64,000 nt of DNA. Origin: Siphonodentalium dalli (Eukaryota > Mollusca > Scaphopoda > Gadilida > Siphonodentaliidae). A model generated the notes under the pieces. It saw nothing but the letters and a program-made list of their open reading frames with translations. It ran no database searches and was not told the DNA's origin. This document shows positions 37,094 to 49,980 of this stretch, in pieces. Within the stretch, counting starts at the first letter, position 1; every line of letters begins with the position of its first letter. Both the position numbers and the translations under genes were made by a program. Location of the stretch: the NCBI GenBank assembly GCA_032622095.1, contig CP136061.1:96533345-96597344 (forward strand), in the 5' to 3' direction.

Positions 37094-37439
37094 GTATATG
37101 CATTTAGCGAAAAAGCCACTTTTGTAAATGTATTTAAATCGAAAAGTGTATCGTGACAAAACCAGCCCAAAATATCCCATAGCGCCCTTGGCAAAGTTAA
37201 CAGGAACAACGAGGCTCTTTATATTGAAACATGATAATTTATTAAGTCAATCCTGTGCGAGTCCAAATGCGCCCACAACATTACGCGTTGTTCTTTCCGA
37301 ACCCGATGACGCGTCGATGTAATTATGGGGCTGCAGTTATGACATGTTGCGCGTTCACCGAGAAATAATTGCAACTAGTCACGTGGGCGCCGACCAATAG
37401 GAATGCTGGATTTAGTGATAATTACACTTAGTATGTAAA

Positions 37440-37606
37440 TATTATGGGATATTTTTAGAAAATAAGTTCAACAAACCTGGTCGTGTGTTGAACTTACATG
37501 TATTATCTGGATATTTCCTGTCACATTTCCTTTGTTGAACTGACTATCTGAACGTTTCCTATGGGATAACTACCAATCCATTATGCTTTAGTATAGAACG
37601 GGTTAA
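37440..37606 (-). mobile_element. family-3 MITE, partial, reverse orientation
   Basis: Ends GCTTTAGTATAGAACGGGTTAA with CCTATGGGATAACTACC before it, the reverse complement of the family-3 left end. It contains AAATAAGTTCAACAAACC and TTGAACTGACTATCTGAACG. The other end is truncated. Confidence 0.78.
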
Positions 37607-39902
37607 GGCAACATTATCAATTGAGAACAGCACATAGTATCTATAGTTGTTGGTAATCTGCATATCCTACCTGGGACTAATATATTAGTCACAGATCCTA
37701 CCGATGGGATGATGCGTGGCCGCTGCATGGATACGGAGCCATAATAATGGCTTAAACTCGCTCTACAGCGATACTCCCCATCTTAAAGAGGCCGGGAAAT
37801 AAAGCGCGATTCTAGCTCGCATCGGGTTTAGACGTGAGACTTACATAACAAGATTACTATCGCGTGATGCTATCAATATAGTAGAAACGATCGTCTATCG
37901 GCCATGCATGAAATGCCAATAATTTGCTGGTTATATGCTCTACTATATCGTGCACAAGAAGTCTTCTAAGCAATAAAGTTCGTTATTGAGATAAACGCGA
38001 ATCAGAAAGATGCCTTTTGAAATAAAGCGCGCACGTCGACGGAGTGTTTATCCTCACAGTTACGCAATAATTTAATATTAGTTCTGCAAAGGATTTCTTC
38101 GACAGCATCCTCCGTCTGATGTTCAGGGCGCGGATGAACAATCCGAATCCATATACTGGGGGAATTTGCGGTGTCAATCTATTGTATTTCGTCAATCTAT
38201 CACCTACCACTCAGGTGAAGTGTAGATGTGCGTGTATATATGGGCACGTTTTCGCAAAGTCGATGTTCGTTTAGATTCTAAGTGGCAACGTGGCTTTTGT
38301 CACCGAAATAAATAAGCTTTAAATGCGCACCTGCTCCTCGAAATCTAAAACGTGACAATTGTGCCGATCTTGAATATCGATGTTACATGACCATCCATCA
38401 TGCGTGCCTTCCATGGAATGATTCCGTAGTTTTATCCTATAATAGTGTTATGTATTGAGCGAAAAGGAGAATACTCAATGTATCTTATAAGATCACATAG
38501 ATGCATGTTTACTGGGTTCATTTTTAAAGGGATACTGTACTCAAATGTTGTTGTTGGTTTCTATAGTCTCCTATTCGTACAATAATGTAATCAGATTTCC
38601 ACTATTGGAAAGTCTGTTGAGTACGAAGTAATGTTACGGATGGCACTATCATGGCAGATTAGCCGGAATGCGAAAATACAAATTGTCGTCGTCGTGTAAT
38701 TTGTGTACAGTTTTCAAGCAAATGTATCAAATAAATGTTATATTATATGCATACCAGTCCTATATACTCAATTATGTTACTGTATAGTCACATGTCAGTG
38801 AGTGGCTTGATGTTACGCCCCGTATCAACATAATATTTTACACGATGTATGTGTGCCACGCGTTGACCAATCCACTATCCGTTAATTAATTTGATTACGT
38901 CTTGTACACGGCAATTCGTAATTTAATTTATGGCTCCAGGCAGTCATAAATTAAATTTATATCAAATTATTAACTTTGATTTTAAGATAACATATTAACC
39001 TAAACGTTTATAGAATACATCTTCGACTCGAATTACTTATTTTTCTATATAATATCGATATTAGATCGTTGTTATTACCAGGAATTTATTGAAATGGCGT
39101 ACGGTATCCCTTTCACATAAAGGGACTGAGGGCCTTCGAAGTGGCTTCAAGCGAAATAACATAAATCTATAAATGTCGCTGTTCTATAGGGCCATTTTAT
39201 AATGCTGTTGTTGTATATCTGAGGCACTGATATCGTTACATGTCCACCAAGCCTCACACGAAATGATTCCGTCGTGTTATCCTAACAGTGTTATGTATTG
39301 GGCGAAAAGGAGAATACTCAATGTGTCTTATATTACTGAATGGTGTTTATGTATGTTATATGGGTGTATTTAACACGTTGGCTGACATGTGAACGTTCTC
39401 CGCGCGCGCTTTACAGAGATAATTCGTGAATGATTAATGCACCGGTAATATCAGTGTATGAGTAAGCATTCATATCAGTTATGAAGGATATCTTTCTTCG
39501 ATCCTCGAGATTTTAAAATGGATCGCCCAGCCGGAATCTGTAAACAGACCTGCTCACATAGAACTCACACGCTCTCCAAATGTATTTCAAATAGATATAT
39601 CCTCCAAGCTCCAGGCCACCCGCAGGTGCATAAATTGAATTCGGTTTCATGGCCACTAAACTCGTATTTCATATAGATATCCGACAATAATACGTTCATT
39701 ATCAAAGATGGCTCGCTGTTATCGACGACCGTGATTGATCGATTCAATTATAGATATTCCATTGCCGAATACAAAACTCCGGCGGTGAAACTGACCGGCA
39801 ACGGAATGGAGCGAGGCACGTCACGTCTATGTTAGTAATGGATGTGTCTCACGCGTTGTCATGTTTACCGATCATGGAGTCTACGGTTGAGCCATAATCA
39901 AC
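37607..39902. other. unassigned spacer with a ~90 bp direct repeat
   Basis: 38400-38500 and 39262-39350 share ATGATTCCGT, GTTATGTATTG and CGAAAAGGAGAATACTCAAT, a diverged direct repeat about 840 bp apart. 38925-38963 is a small AT hairpin. No gene was recognised. Confidence 0.5.
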
Positions 39903-40400
39903 CTTAAAGTCAGAGGTCGCCTCACTCAGACGAAGCCTGCAAATAGTGTGTCTGTCATTTGCAGAATGAGGTCCCCAGAGGGTGAATTTACAACAACGGG
40001 CTAGCTCCACTAAATAACCCTCTGTGGACCTCATTCTGCTTAATTCCCATATTCTGGGAAGTATCTATAGTCTCAAATTAACATTGTTTTTAGATATTTG
40101 TTTCCGTTCTGTGAAGTTTCTATATCCCCTAATTTCAAAAGATAAAATGCATAATCGAGGCGACTAATGGGTGAACATCACCAACTTCAACTGGAGAACT
40201 TCATTCTGATCCTAGGTCTTCCATAGCAGTTGAGGCCTAAGCAGAATGAGGTTCACAGAGTGTGAATGTGGTGATGTTATCCCGCTATGCGGGATAGCGT
40301 CACTGAAATCACCTGCCGGGGACCTCATTCAGAGTCACTCTGCAAACGAAAGACACACTATTTGCCGGCTTGACTCAGATTCGCCGACACCGACTTATGT
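39903..40400. mobile_element. foldback element with GCAGAATGAGGTC hairpins, copy 1
   Basis: Outer arms share GCAAATAGTGTGTCT in inverted orientation (39938 and about 40362). Inside are two smaller hairpins bounded by GCAGAATGAGGTC and GACCTCATTC (39961-40039 and 40243-40345), one with the perfect CCCGCTATGCGGGATAGC centre. A related pair lies at 53625-54085. Confidence 0.75.
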
Positions 40401-42657
40401 GACCACATAGGAACAGGCGGAATACATACACTGCTACAAATTACCGTAATATTACGACAGAAACAGCGGTTGTGAGTGACTGTCTGTTTCTATCTCTATA
40501 ATTACAGCGAGTCTGCAAACAGGAAATAATAGCTCCACTGGCTTATACCTAATTACATTAACCACCATTAATGACATATACTGTGTATACCCATATTGCG
40601 AATTCGTATTCCGACTCATTGTTTTGGTGAGTGAATAATTGCTGACTGACGTGATTTAGTTTTAACATATTTTATTATATCAATTGGGATTGGGGCACAA
40701 GTTATACCAACTTAGATCGCTCATATCCACATGCATATATTTACAACAAATAGTAACAAGATAGTGACATGTTTAAATTGTTTTGTATGTTACCAGATCC
40801 AGGTTCGATGTAGGGATTCATTTGATTGAATTACTGAATATGGACATTAGAGAGATGAGTTAGTTTTATAGCTTTGGGGTAATATAATGTTGGCGAGCTT
40901 GGTGATGATGCAGTGGAAGTAACTTGGTTTAATTGGGAAAGCTGTTATAACCGCCAAATAAGAATTTCTTAATTAGAAAATACATCTTAAAATAAGAAAA
41001 TATATCTTATATCAAGACATTTTTTCTTCTTGGTCGTAAGAAAAATATTCTATACCTAGAATAGTTTTTTTTTGGTGGCACTACCACACTGAGAAATGGG
41101 GAGGAATATTCTTATAACTACAAATTATTTCTAATGATTAAGAAAATAATTAGAATTTAAATTTTCATAAGAAATTAATTTTCTAAATATAAGAAAATTT
41201 AATGCAAGAACATTTTCTAGGTATACTCCCAAGAAAATGGTTCTTGTTTTAAGTTGTTTTTTTTTCAAAAATAAGAACATCCTTTTTGAAAGTGTAGTAG
41301 AATCTATATATTTCTGAACGTCTGCAATCATGCAAATATTATTTTGTTTTTTATTATTTTTAATATTTGGTGTACCTTTTATAAGGTCAGTGGTATCATA
41401 TACAGGTATGCCTTTTGTTTTAAGCCTGTTGAAAAAACATACTCGCTGTGGTATAGGGGACATAAGAGCAAATAGGGGTGAGAGTCTTCGGTTTCATTTC
41501 CACAATCATACGACGCGACTCTCAATTTAAATGGTTGATTTCCATTCTCCAAAGTGAATTTTTTATATACTTATTATCCGGGAGAATTATAAAATAATAA
41601 CTAATTTGTACGAATACATTATAATAATTCAAATGCTACCTGGTTCGTTTCGGAATAAGACATACATGTATATACCCAACTGTTTAGCCCGTTCATTAAT
41701 AATTTAATTCTCCCTCTCAGTTCTAAAAGTATGAATCGGCATTGTCGATGATTCATTTGGAAAAGTATTTCGATCATGAAAACTCATATGGGTTCTCATT
41801 TGGTTGACGATGAAATGTTCAGATAATAGTCCTTAAGTTGTGTGTTGACTTGTTATCAGAACATCCCCCACCGAGGCGAACAACGTCAAAGAATACTTAG
41901 TCACCAACACATGTACATTGGACGCTCAGCACAAACAATCTGTCACCAGCTTCAATTTGCAATAATTCGATCATCTAGTGTAATATAGTTTAAGATACAT
42001 GTATTCTCCTGTTCCTCGCGCGGAAATTGACATAGTGTTGGAGAAGCGTTGATAACATCGTGTATAGCTAGCGCCACATGACCTAGAAGCACCATATCAT
42101 GACAGTATATATATAGCAAAATAGCAAAACGGTATATGATCAGGCTTGAAAATGTGGCCGTGAAGTACATGCCATAATCGGCAGTGAACTGAAAACCGCG
42201 TAACTAAAATGAGATTGAAAGCGAGAGAGTATGTTGTTTAGGATAATAAAAAACTTTCAGACATAATTCTGAACAAGGGCACTGGGCAGAGACTAACTAC
42301 GTCCTTTTAACCTATTTCAGTCCGAATAATTCCATTAGGGGGTTCGTTAGACGAGCCAATCTGTCGTGTTCTATTCTGATATAAGAGAGGAAATTACCGA
42401 TCGACGGCACTCAGAACAGTTCTGCGGTGTAAATTCGATTGTACCCTCATCTCCGTTTCCATTCATCATTCTTACTTGGCGACAGTCGCTTGAACGATTT
42501 GCGGTTTAAACAGTTTCCTAGCTTTGAACATTTCTCATTTATACGTAAATCGATTTGTGATTTACATCTCCTTAGCGTTGAGTTCCGATTTCATGGTTGG
42601 AATTGCCCCGAGCGCTGCGGTCGGTACAGGATATTGCTGCTTTTGTCGCGTTTTATT
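40401..42657. other. unassigned AT-rich spacer
   Basis: 41803-41872 is a family-3 MITE fragment (GAAATGTTCAGATAATAG and TTGACTTGTTATCAGAACA). 40970-41300 is rich in AAGAAAAT/ATTTTCTT and may be an old AT-rich MITE. No gene was recognised. Confidence 0.45.
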
Positions 42658-43310
42658 GCAGCCATTGCCTGGAGAGAATTTGCGGCATTTTCTGGTACCC
42701 ATCCGTGTGACATAGTATATGCCTGAGGTTGCACTATTAGTGAGTTCATCGTCTACTTAATAAATGCTTGGCCTGTTGGTTCCTATAAAAGCAGCCATTG
42801 CCTGGCGAGAATTCGCGGTATTTTCTGGTACCCATGCGTGTGACATAGTATATTACTGACGTTGCACTATTATAGTGAGTTCATCGTCTACTTAATAAAT
42901 GCTTGGCCTGTTGGTTCCTAAAGCAGCCATTGTCTGGCGTGAATTCGCGGTATTTTCTGGTACCCATCCGTGTGACATAGTATATGACTGACGTTGCTCT
43001 ATTAGTGAGTTCATCTTCTACTTCATAAATGCTTGGCCTGTTGGTTGCTAAAGAAGCCATTGTCTCGCGAGAATTCGCGGAATTTTCTGCTAACCATCCA
43101 TGTGACATAAATATGACTGACGTTGCTCTATTACTGAGTTCATCGTCTACTTAATAAATGCTTGGCCTGTTGGTTCCTAAAGCAGCCATTGTCTCGCGAG
43201 AATTCGCGGCATTTTCTGCTAACCATCCGTGTGACATAGTATATGACTGACATTGCTCTATTAGTCAGTTCATCGTTGGCTTAATAAATGCTTGGCCTGT
43301 TGGTTCCTAA
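42658..43310. repeat. ~130 bp tandem repeat, five units
   Basis: Units start GCAGCCATTG at 42658, 42791, 42923, 43053 (GAAGCCATTG) and 43182, spacings 133, 132, 130 and 129. Each holds GAATTCGCGG, CATTTTCTGGTACCCATCC and TAAATGCTTGGCCTGTTGG. Differences are point changes and small indels. Open frames across it are not conserved between units, so it is treated as non-coding. Confidence 0.9.
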
Positions 43311-43784
43311 AGCTTGTTAGGAGGCTTCACAATGCGTCTCATTCCTTCCTTATAAATCTGAAGCAAATGTGTGTACTGTGGAATAAACCTAGGTTTCCGA
43401 GATCTATAGGAAGTCGATCTGCGTTTTATGTCTTCTGTGTGTATTATATCGGCGAGTCCAGAACAACGAGCTTTGAATGTCACATTGGACTCCCAAGTGT
43501 GCAATATGACTTTTTTATCGGGACTCTGTGACATCAAGAATTTACTATATTGTGAAATGAATCGGTGAAATTGTGACGCGCGCGCAACACTGGTTGATTT
43601 AGCAGACGTTTCACTTCCGCATTGAGTTTTTATTTTCACTTCCGTGTTTACTGTTCCAAATCATGCTTTCTGATGATCAAAATACAGACTTTTATAGAGA
43701 ATTATGTGCCGACAAATACAAAAAATAACCACAAAAGTGTTATTCCCAAAATGTGGATAACATACAGATGGATAATAAAAATGT

Positions 43785-45150
43785 CATTATACAATGTTGT
43801 GAACAGTATGAGTTTTTCTTGTACTCGTCCAGGTTGTGGTTAAAAGGCATATTGGACTCGACACGGTTACGTAGCGTTTTTCCGAAGACCCATAACTCCG
43901 AAGGTCCGATTCTCCGAAGGTCCGATTCTCCGACGCCCCGATTCTCCGAAAGCCCATAACTCCGAAGTCCCGATTCTCCGAAATCCCATAACTCCGAAGA
44001 CCCATAACTCCGAAAGCCCATAACTCCGAAGGCCTATAACTCCGAACGCCCATAACTCCGAAGGTCTATAACTCCGAAGGGCCGATTCTCCGAAGGTCCG
44101 ATTCTCCGAAGATCATGTTTTATCGCTTATTAAATAGTGTACAGTCCAGTGGCGGGGTCAATGGGGCCCTAGGGAAGACCGCCCCCAAAAAAACATGTCA
44201 AATGTCATATAAACGTCAGGAAATCCCTTCTAGGCATTCAAATATTCACAGTGTTCCTGCCCAGGGGAGCCCCCGGACCAACGATTGGGGGCGACCCCTC
44301 CCATGTATGCGCTCCCCAAATCAGGCCTTCGTGATATGCTTTCGGCATATCATATGCATGATATATCCCCCACATATGCTAATTAATGTGCACCCCTAAA
44401 TGGGAACCATGGCTCTGCCACTGGTGTGCACCGGGTATATTATAACGAAACGCTGCAAGAATGTCAGAGTAGCCTAACATGCACAGGAGCGATAAGTTCT
44501 TCCCCGTTCACCCCTGTACATTTACTCTGGCATCTCATGGGCCAACGTAACGTTATAGTATCTGGTGTATAGTCAGTGGCGGGCCAGGATTCCCATTTAG
44601 GTGGGGGAAGTAGGAAAAGTTTGAATAATTTGATGCCCCATGAACGATTTCCGGGCGTTTACATGACATTGGACATGTTTTGGTAGGGGCACATATTGTC
44701 TGAAATAGCAAGTAGAGGTTTAATGGGGGCAGTGGGAATTTTGGGACCCCTTGGCTTCGCCACTGGACTGTACACTATTTAGTAAACGATAATACCCCGA
44801 TAAAACAAAATCTTCGGAGAATCGGACCTTCGGAGAATCGGACCTTCGGAGTTATGGGCCGTCGGAGAATCGGGCCTTCGGAGTTATAGGTCTTCGGAGA
44901 ATCGGCCCTTCGGAGTTATGGGCTTTCGGAGAATCGGATCTTCGGAGTTATGGGTCGTTGGAGAATCGGGTCTTCGGAGTTATGGGCCGTCGGAGAATCG
45001 GGTCTTCGGAGTTGTGGGCCTTCGTAGTAATAGGTCTTCGGAAAACCGGTCTGACACCCTCGACACTGCGTGTCTCGTCCAATATGACTTTTCACCACAA
45101 CCTGGACTCGTACAAAAAAAACCACATACTGTACACAACATTGAATAATA
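43785..45150. mobile_element. 1.37 kb foldback element with tandemly repeated arms
   Basis: The left arm has CAATGTTGTGAACAGTATG, CTCGTCCAGGTTGTGGTTAA and CATATTGGACTCGACACGG, then an array of CCGATTCTCCGAAGGTCC and CCATAACTCCGAAG words (43890-44112), then AATAGTGTACAGTCCAGTGG. The right side mirrors this: CCACTGGACTGTACACTATT, an array of CTTCGGAGAATCGG and CTTCGGAGTTATGGG words (44812-45045), then CAATATGACTTTTCACCACA to ACACAACATTG. The ~600 bp centre carries CAGTGGCGGGG and CAGTGGCGGGCCAGG pieces like other transposon ends. There is no coding capacity. Confidence 0.88.
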
Positions 45151-45254
45151 ACTTTATACTACGTTATGGGGACGATGTCGTTGCGCATACAACGATATCA
45201 AACGATGCACATACTTGGCGTCATCGGCGAAATACAGTTATGACATTACTCATA

Positions 45255-45715
45255 TGTGACCCGCCATATCAAATCCAGTCGGAAGTCGGGATTTTTTTTA
45301 CCCTGTGCCAATGCATTCTCTTATATATGCGAGTCGACCATAGGTCGCCTCGCATATATAAGAGAATGCATTGGCTTAACAATTTTTTATCATGTTTTTT
45401 AAATAAATGTTTCTTACAATTTTTAGGACATAAAATAAAAAAAATTCCATTACCCTGCAGGGAGCCCCACACATATTATAGAAGAACATAGAAGAGTATC
45501 GTCTGCTCATGTTTGTCTGGGGTCTGTATGGGTGAAATTATAAAATTGTTAAAGAATACAAGAACAAATTATTAAAATTGTAAAAAATTGTTAGGCCAAT
45601 GCATTCTCTTATATATGCGAGGCGACCTATGGTCGACTCGCATATATAAGAGAATGCATTGGCACAGGGTAAAAAAAATCCCGACTTACGACTGGATTTG
45701 ATATGGCGGGTCACA
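45255..45715. mobile_element. TGTGACCCGCC MITE carrying two shared cores, copy 2
   Basis: Ends match 16113-16570. Cores lie at 45307-45375 and 45595-45663. The spacer has the same order (CCCTGCAGGGAGCCCCACAC, GTCTGCTCATGTTTGTCTGG). The left arm reads CAGTCGGAAG while the right reads the complement of CAGTCGTAAG, a mixed pair. Flanking CATA/TATA fits a TA target. Confidence 0.9.
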
Positions 45716-45821
45716 TATATGCATGTAGCACGTAGACTGACTTAATTACATAACTCAGAAATCTATAGCATACACGTAAACAGGGACGTTTGTGTTAGGC
45801 AATTTGTGAACTCATAATAAG

Positions 45822-46178
45822 GCTTCAACAGCCTAAAATATCTTCGGTCTGTCTCAATAAAACCATACACATATGGATATCATTGGAACCGGCTCCTTGA
45901 CCACATTGTGATAGTTACAGTTATGCCCTGTGCCAATGCATATTCTTATATATGCGAGTCGACCATAGGTCGCCTCGCATATATAAGAGAATGCATTGGC
46001 CTAAAAAAAATCTTTTTTTAACACTTTTTACCATTTTTTCTTACACTCTTTAACAATTTTATAATTTTTAATGTGTTAAGCCAATGCATTCTCTTATATA
46101 TGCGAGGCGACCTATGGTCGACTCGCATATATAAGAGAATGCATTGGCACAGGGCCGTTCTGTTGGGTAAAGGGTTAA
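45822..46178. mobile_element. family-1 MITE, left end truncated
   Basis: Starts at GGCTTCAACAGCCTAAAATA (internal to the family) and ends TGTTGGGTAAAGGGTTAA. Cores lie at 45932-46000 and 46080-46148. A near-direct repeat GTTAGG.AAT.TGTGAACTCA sits just left (45794) and right (46179) of it, unlike a TTAA duplication. Confidence 0.85.
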
Positions 46179-47397
46179 GTTAGGTAATGTGTGAACTCAT
46201 TGTCATAAAACTATATATGTCGAACAGACCGCTTATCGGGACGCGAGAGCCACTCGGAACCGAGTCGTCCGAGCATGGGTAGTGCCCTTCAATGGGCACA
46301 CATGCCGGAAGACCGGTGCCCGCGATTGACCTGACACTGTATACCGAGAAGCGATCGGTTCGGCGCAGCTTCATACACAAAAAACACCAACACAGAAGGG
46401 AGTCATAATGTGCTTATTGTCAAATAATTTCTGATACGGGACAGGGCAGTCATGAACATATATGTGCGCATTTTAATCATTCAGAATGGAAATTTAAACA
46501 ATGTAACTACATACCTAAATGTATACCAACACTAATTAAAGACATTCCCATCGCCTCATTTATATATACATGTAGGGGGAAACGCGGCTTTGGAAAAATA
46601 TTAATATTGCTATATAAAATAGTTTGGGATGGGTGGGTGGGTTCTGGGGTTTTAACACTCGATTCATGGGACGGTCCTGTCTCGATCAGAGCAAATTGGA
46701 AAAGATGGCAATGTGCAACAGCCGTGAATAATGCACAAGCAACCAACGAGAAGTCAACTAAGAAAAATGGAAAGCCGAATGCATTCAAATTGCACGGACG
46801 GTAAAGCTTATACTGTGATTATGAACATGAAGGGAGTGGCATCATGACGATGATGTGATTTAAACTGTGATAAGCCATTAGGTTTGGGATACGATCAATG
46901 TGAAATCAATTTAGCTGGAAGTCCACCAATTACCCCATTTGAGAGCCAATTGGCACCATGTAATCATTGGGCAGATTATAACATAATAATGTAGGACTTC
47001 GTCTGCATTCTTGTATGGGTCAGCGATTTTGTCACTTCTCTCTTACCCACTCCCGTTCGTGTTCACACAGGCCCATGTTTGTGATTAGGTATATTAGGTA
47101 AACATATTGTTTACGGGATTGGGATTTATAATGATTATTTACGCATCTTTGCCTCTGTATTATATATACGCAGACTCATACTGTAGTTACCGGGAGTGCT
47201 TGAAACGTGTATTAACGATATATACACTCGTTGTGAAGGGCCATTTTGATGATGTACATAGATTGTACATAATATTGGTACTTGTGAAGTATCTCGAGTT
47301 CGAATAACTATTATGATTTCTGAGTGGGCCCTACAGTGTAGAGAAACCTGTTTTCTTTCGCTATATCCACCACTTAAACCAACTATATACTGCATGG
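46179..47397. other. unassigned spacer
   Basis: No gene or repeat family was recognised. Short frames at 46507-46804 on both strands overlap each other and lack features. Confidence 0.4.
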
Positions 47398-48086
47398 GGT
47401 CTCACTAAAAGCCGACCGCATGCACTGACCGCACCCGACATTAACCGACCTTACTCGACAACAAGAGACCGTGCCGCCCCCAGGAGTCAGAATGAGATGG
47501 TTTGACCTGTTTGTACAAAAGTTCCATTTCCTAAGTCCGTAGATCGAGCAGAACGGCCATTGCTAACCCCTAACTTACGGCCGATTCCGCCATGTACACA
47601 AAACAAAAAGGCACTTATACCGCTAGATGTCTGACCACAGAAAGGGACTTACTATCATGCAGTGAATATCCCTCTACACCATGGGCGATCGGGCAAGTTA
47701 GCTGAGTCGGGAGTGGATATATTAACCCGTACGCTACGGTCGGATTCGCTATATGCAAGTACGCAATAACAGAAAGGGTACATGTAGCACCCGACCGTAC
47801 CGCCCACAGTTTTTGCGTACATGGCGGAATCGGCCGTAAGTTAAGGGGTAACACTCGAGGTACGGACTTGGGAAATGGAACATTCTTACATACAGGTCTG
47901 TCCTGAAATTTAGTAAAAAAAAACATCTCGTTCTGACTCCTGCAGTGTGTGCCGTGTCCGGTCGGGTATACCGTTGGTAGATATGTCCAATTTTGGTTAT
48001 AATTGCGTCGTATTTTTTTTTCTTCACCAAAATCTGCCATATATGACCGTTGGTGCGGTCTGGTGTGGTCGGCTTTTAGTGGGACC
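47398..48086. mobile_element. 689 bp foldback element (GGTCTCACTAAAAGCCGACC ends)
   Basis: The left end GGTCTCACTAAAAGCCGACC and right end GGTCGGCTTTTAGTGGGACC are inverted. Further inside, CAGGAGTCAGAATGAGATGG pairs with CTCGTTCTGACTCCTGCAG, and TTACGGCCGATTCCGCCATG with CATGGCGGAATCGGCCGTAA. The centre holds a third TTGCGTACATGG-type piece. No transposase is present. Confidence 0.85.
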
Positions 48087-49583
48087 GAACTGCTGCCTGT
48101 GCATTTCTATCGACAAAATTACTATAATTTAGAATAGGCAGCTTTTCAGATGTTAATTATCTATATTGATCAAACCATTAATGTTTATGCTTTGTTCCGT
48201 CAAGCGCAAATAGATTTCATCTATAGGCCGCATTTCTAAGCCGGAACAAGGCGTAGATGGCAAATCTGTCTGCGCGTTGCATTGTCGCGAACTATACAGA
48301 CATCTAATGCGACTCCAATTCGGTATTGAATGGAATAAGTCGTCGTGTATGGTCACCATATTTGCTCATTTCTGGTTAATGTCGACGCGGATAACATCAA
48401 TATTTGACAGGCGCAGGCGCCGGATGGCTGAATAAAGTCACGTTGACTTATATTGAACTACACTGTGTATATTGTTGTGTACAGAGCAGCTATACATGTA
48501 GCTTGACTAGTACTCTACAACGTATAGTTAGCTGTGGTCCTGGTGGTGGAATATGTGTCTGTGTGCCTCATTTATTTTTTTTTATTTTTTATTTTTAATA
48601 ATTTTTATCCTCCAATAATAAATGTTTAAAGATCTCTTCCAGACAGCTCCTCCAACGACAATAGCTAACTTTCTATGGAACTCCTTGTCAATCATTTTTT
48701 TACCGAAAACACGTAATAGAAACATCTTATTTTAAACATATTTGACTTCAAGCTGTTTGGCAGACAGATTTTTAATCAAAATTGTGGTAACGCTCTAACA
48801 AATAGACACACGTTCTGTCCAAATTCGTAGCAATTAGTATGAGATAAAAACATATTTCTTAGTGACATAATCTCAAAAACTATTATTTTGTTCTCGCAAA
48901 TCGAATGAAGATAAAGAGCATCTGTGACGTATTCATTATAGACTTCTTGAATTAAAATATAAATCAAAACCTCCATGTGAGTTATTATCCGGCCAAAAAA
49001 CATACATCTGGTATTATTTGTATAGTTTGCCCAAGGTGCCTGGTGATATACCTCTCCCCGAATTAGTACATCTGTATTAGGCTGTCATTAATTTGATGGG
49101 TTGGCATTATGTACGGAAATTCGATTTTTTTTTTCGTTACCTCGTTTTGCCAATGGCCACATTACTGAGGACGGGTCATTTATTGTGGCCATAAATCGCC
49201 CGTTATGGGTAAATATTTGACAAAGGAAGCCATTAAAGCAACGAAGTAACATAGATGTTGTCGCCAGAAGGCAATATCTCAAAATAGATATCCTTTTTGC
49301 GTTCGATATGATCTAATTAACGCACCATCCTCTAATTGAATCAAAATTGTTCTAAATTGTGTTTGACGATGTTGCAGTATTGACATTTCCATTGCAGTAA
49401 TTCTGATTAACTATACACATTCCACCCTAAGCTATGTTTACGCGACGCGCGAATTATGACTGGAAATGCCTGCATTATACCATTTACGTTCCTGGTTTGT
49501 AAAAAGGTCATATTGAAGCTAAATATTTACATCGCGGTTCAACGTAAACTTATCCCTTTTCAATAAAATATCATATGAACCAG
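48087..49583. other. unassigned spacer
   Basis: No gene or repeat was recognised. 48568-48600 is T-rich. Confidence 0.4.
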
Positions 49584-49980
49584 TTAACCCTTTATATATT
49601 AAATGCTCATTGATAAAATTAGTTCCCTTCGGAAATGTTCAGGTGATAAGTTCAACAAACGACAATACGCATAATTGATACCACTCATTCCAAACTAAAT
49701 TATTTGTTTGTTGGGGGTTCAGAGTTGGGTAACCCTTGCTATGCTAACTACTCATTGACGAGTAGTTCCCTTATGAAATGTTCATATAAAAATTTCAGTA
49801 AACGATCTATTTGTTGACCTTATTATGTGAACATTTCCCACCAGTGAATATGAATCCTTCTGCAATTTTATTATTTGTTTTTCGGTCTGTCGTCTGCTTG
49901 TATTACATGAACACCCCTCTAAATGAATAATATACAGTTCCAGTATTTACTTATATAACTGAATGGGAGAATCAATTGTT
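49584..49980 (+). mobile_element. family-3 MITE with an internal duplicated end
   Basis: Starts TTAACCCTTTATATATTAAA, then CCTTCGGAAATGTTCAGGTG and AAGTTCAACAAACGAC. A second left-end-like block GTAACCCTTGCTATGCTAAC begins near 49729, followed by GACGAGTAGTTCCCTTATG, and then TTATTATGTGAACATTTCCC and AACTGAATGGGAGAATCAA. One terminal repeat therefore occurs twice in tandem, as in the satellite at 27795. Confidence 0.72.
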
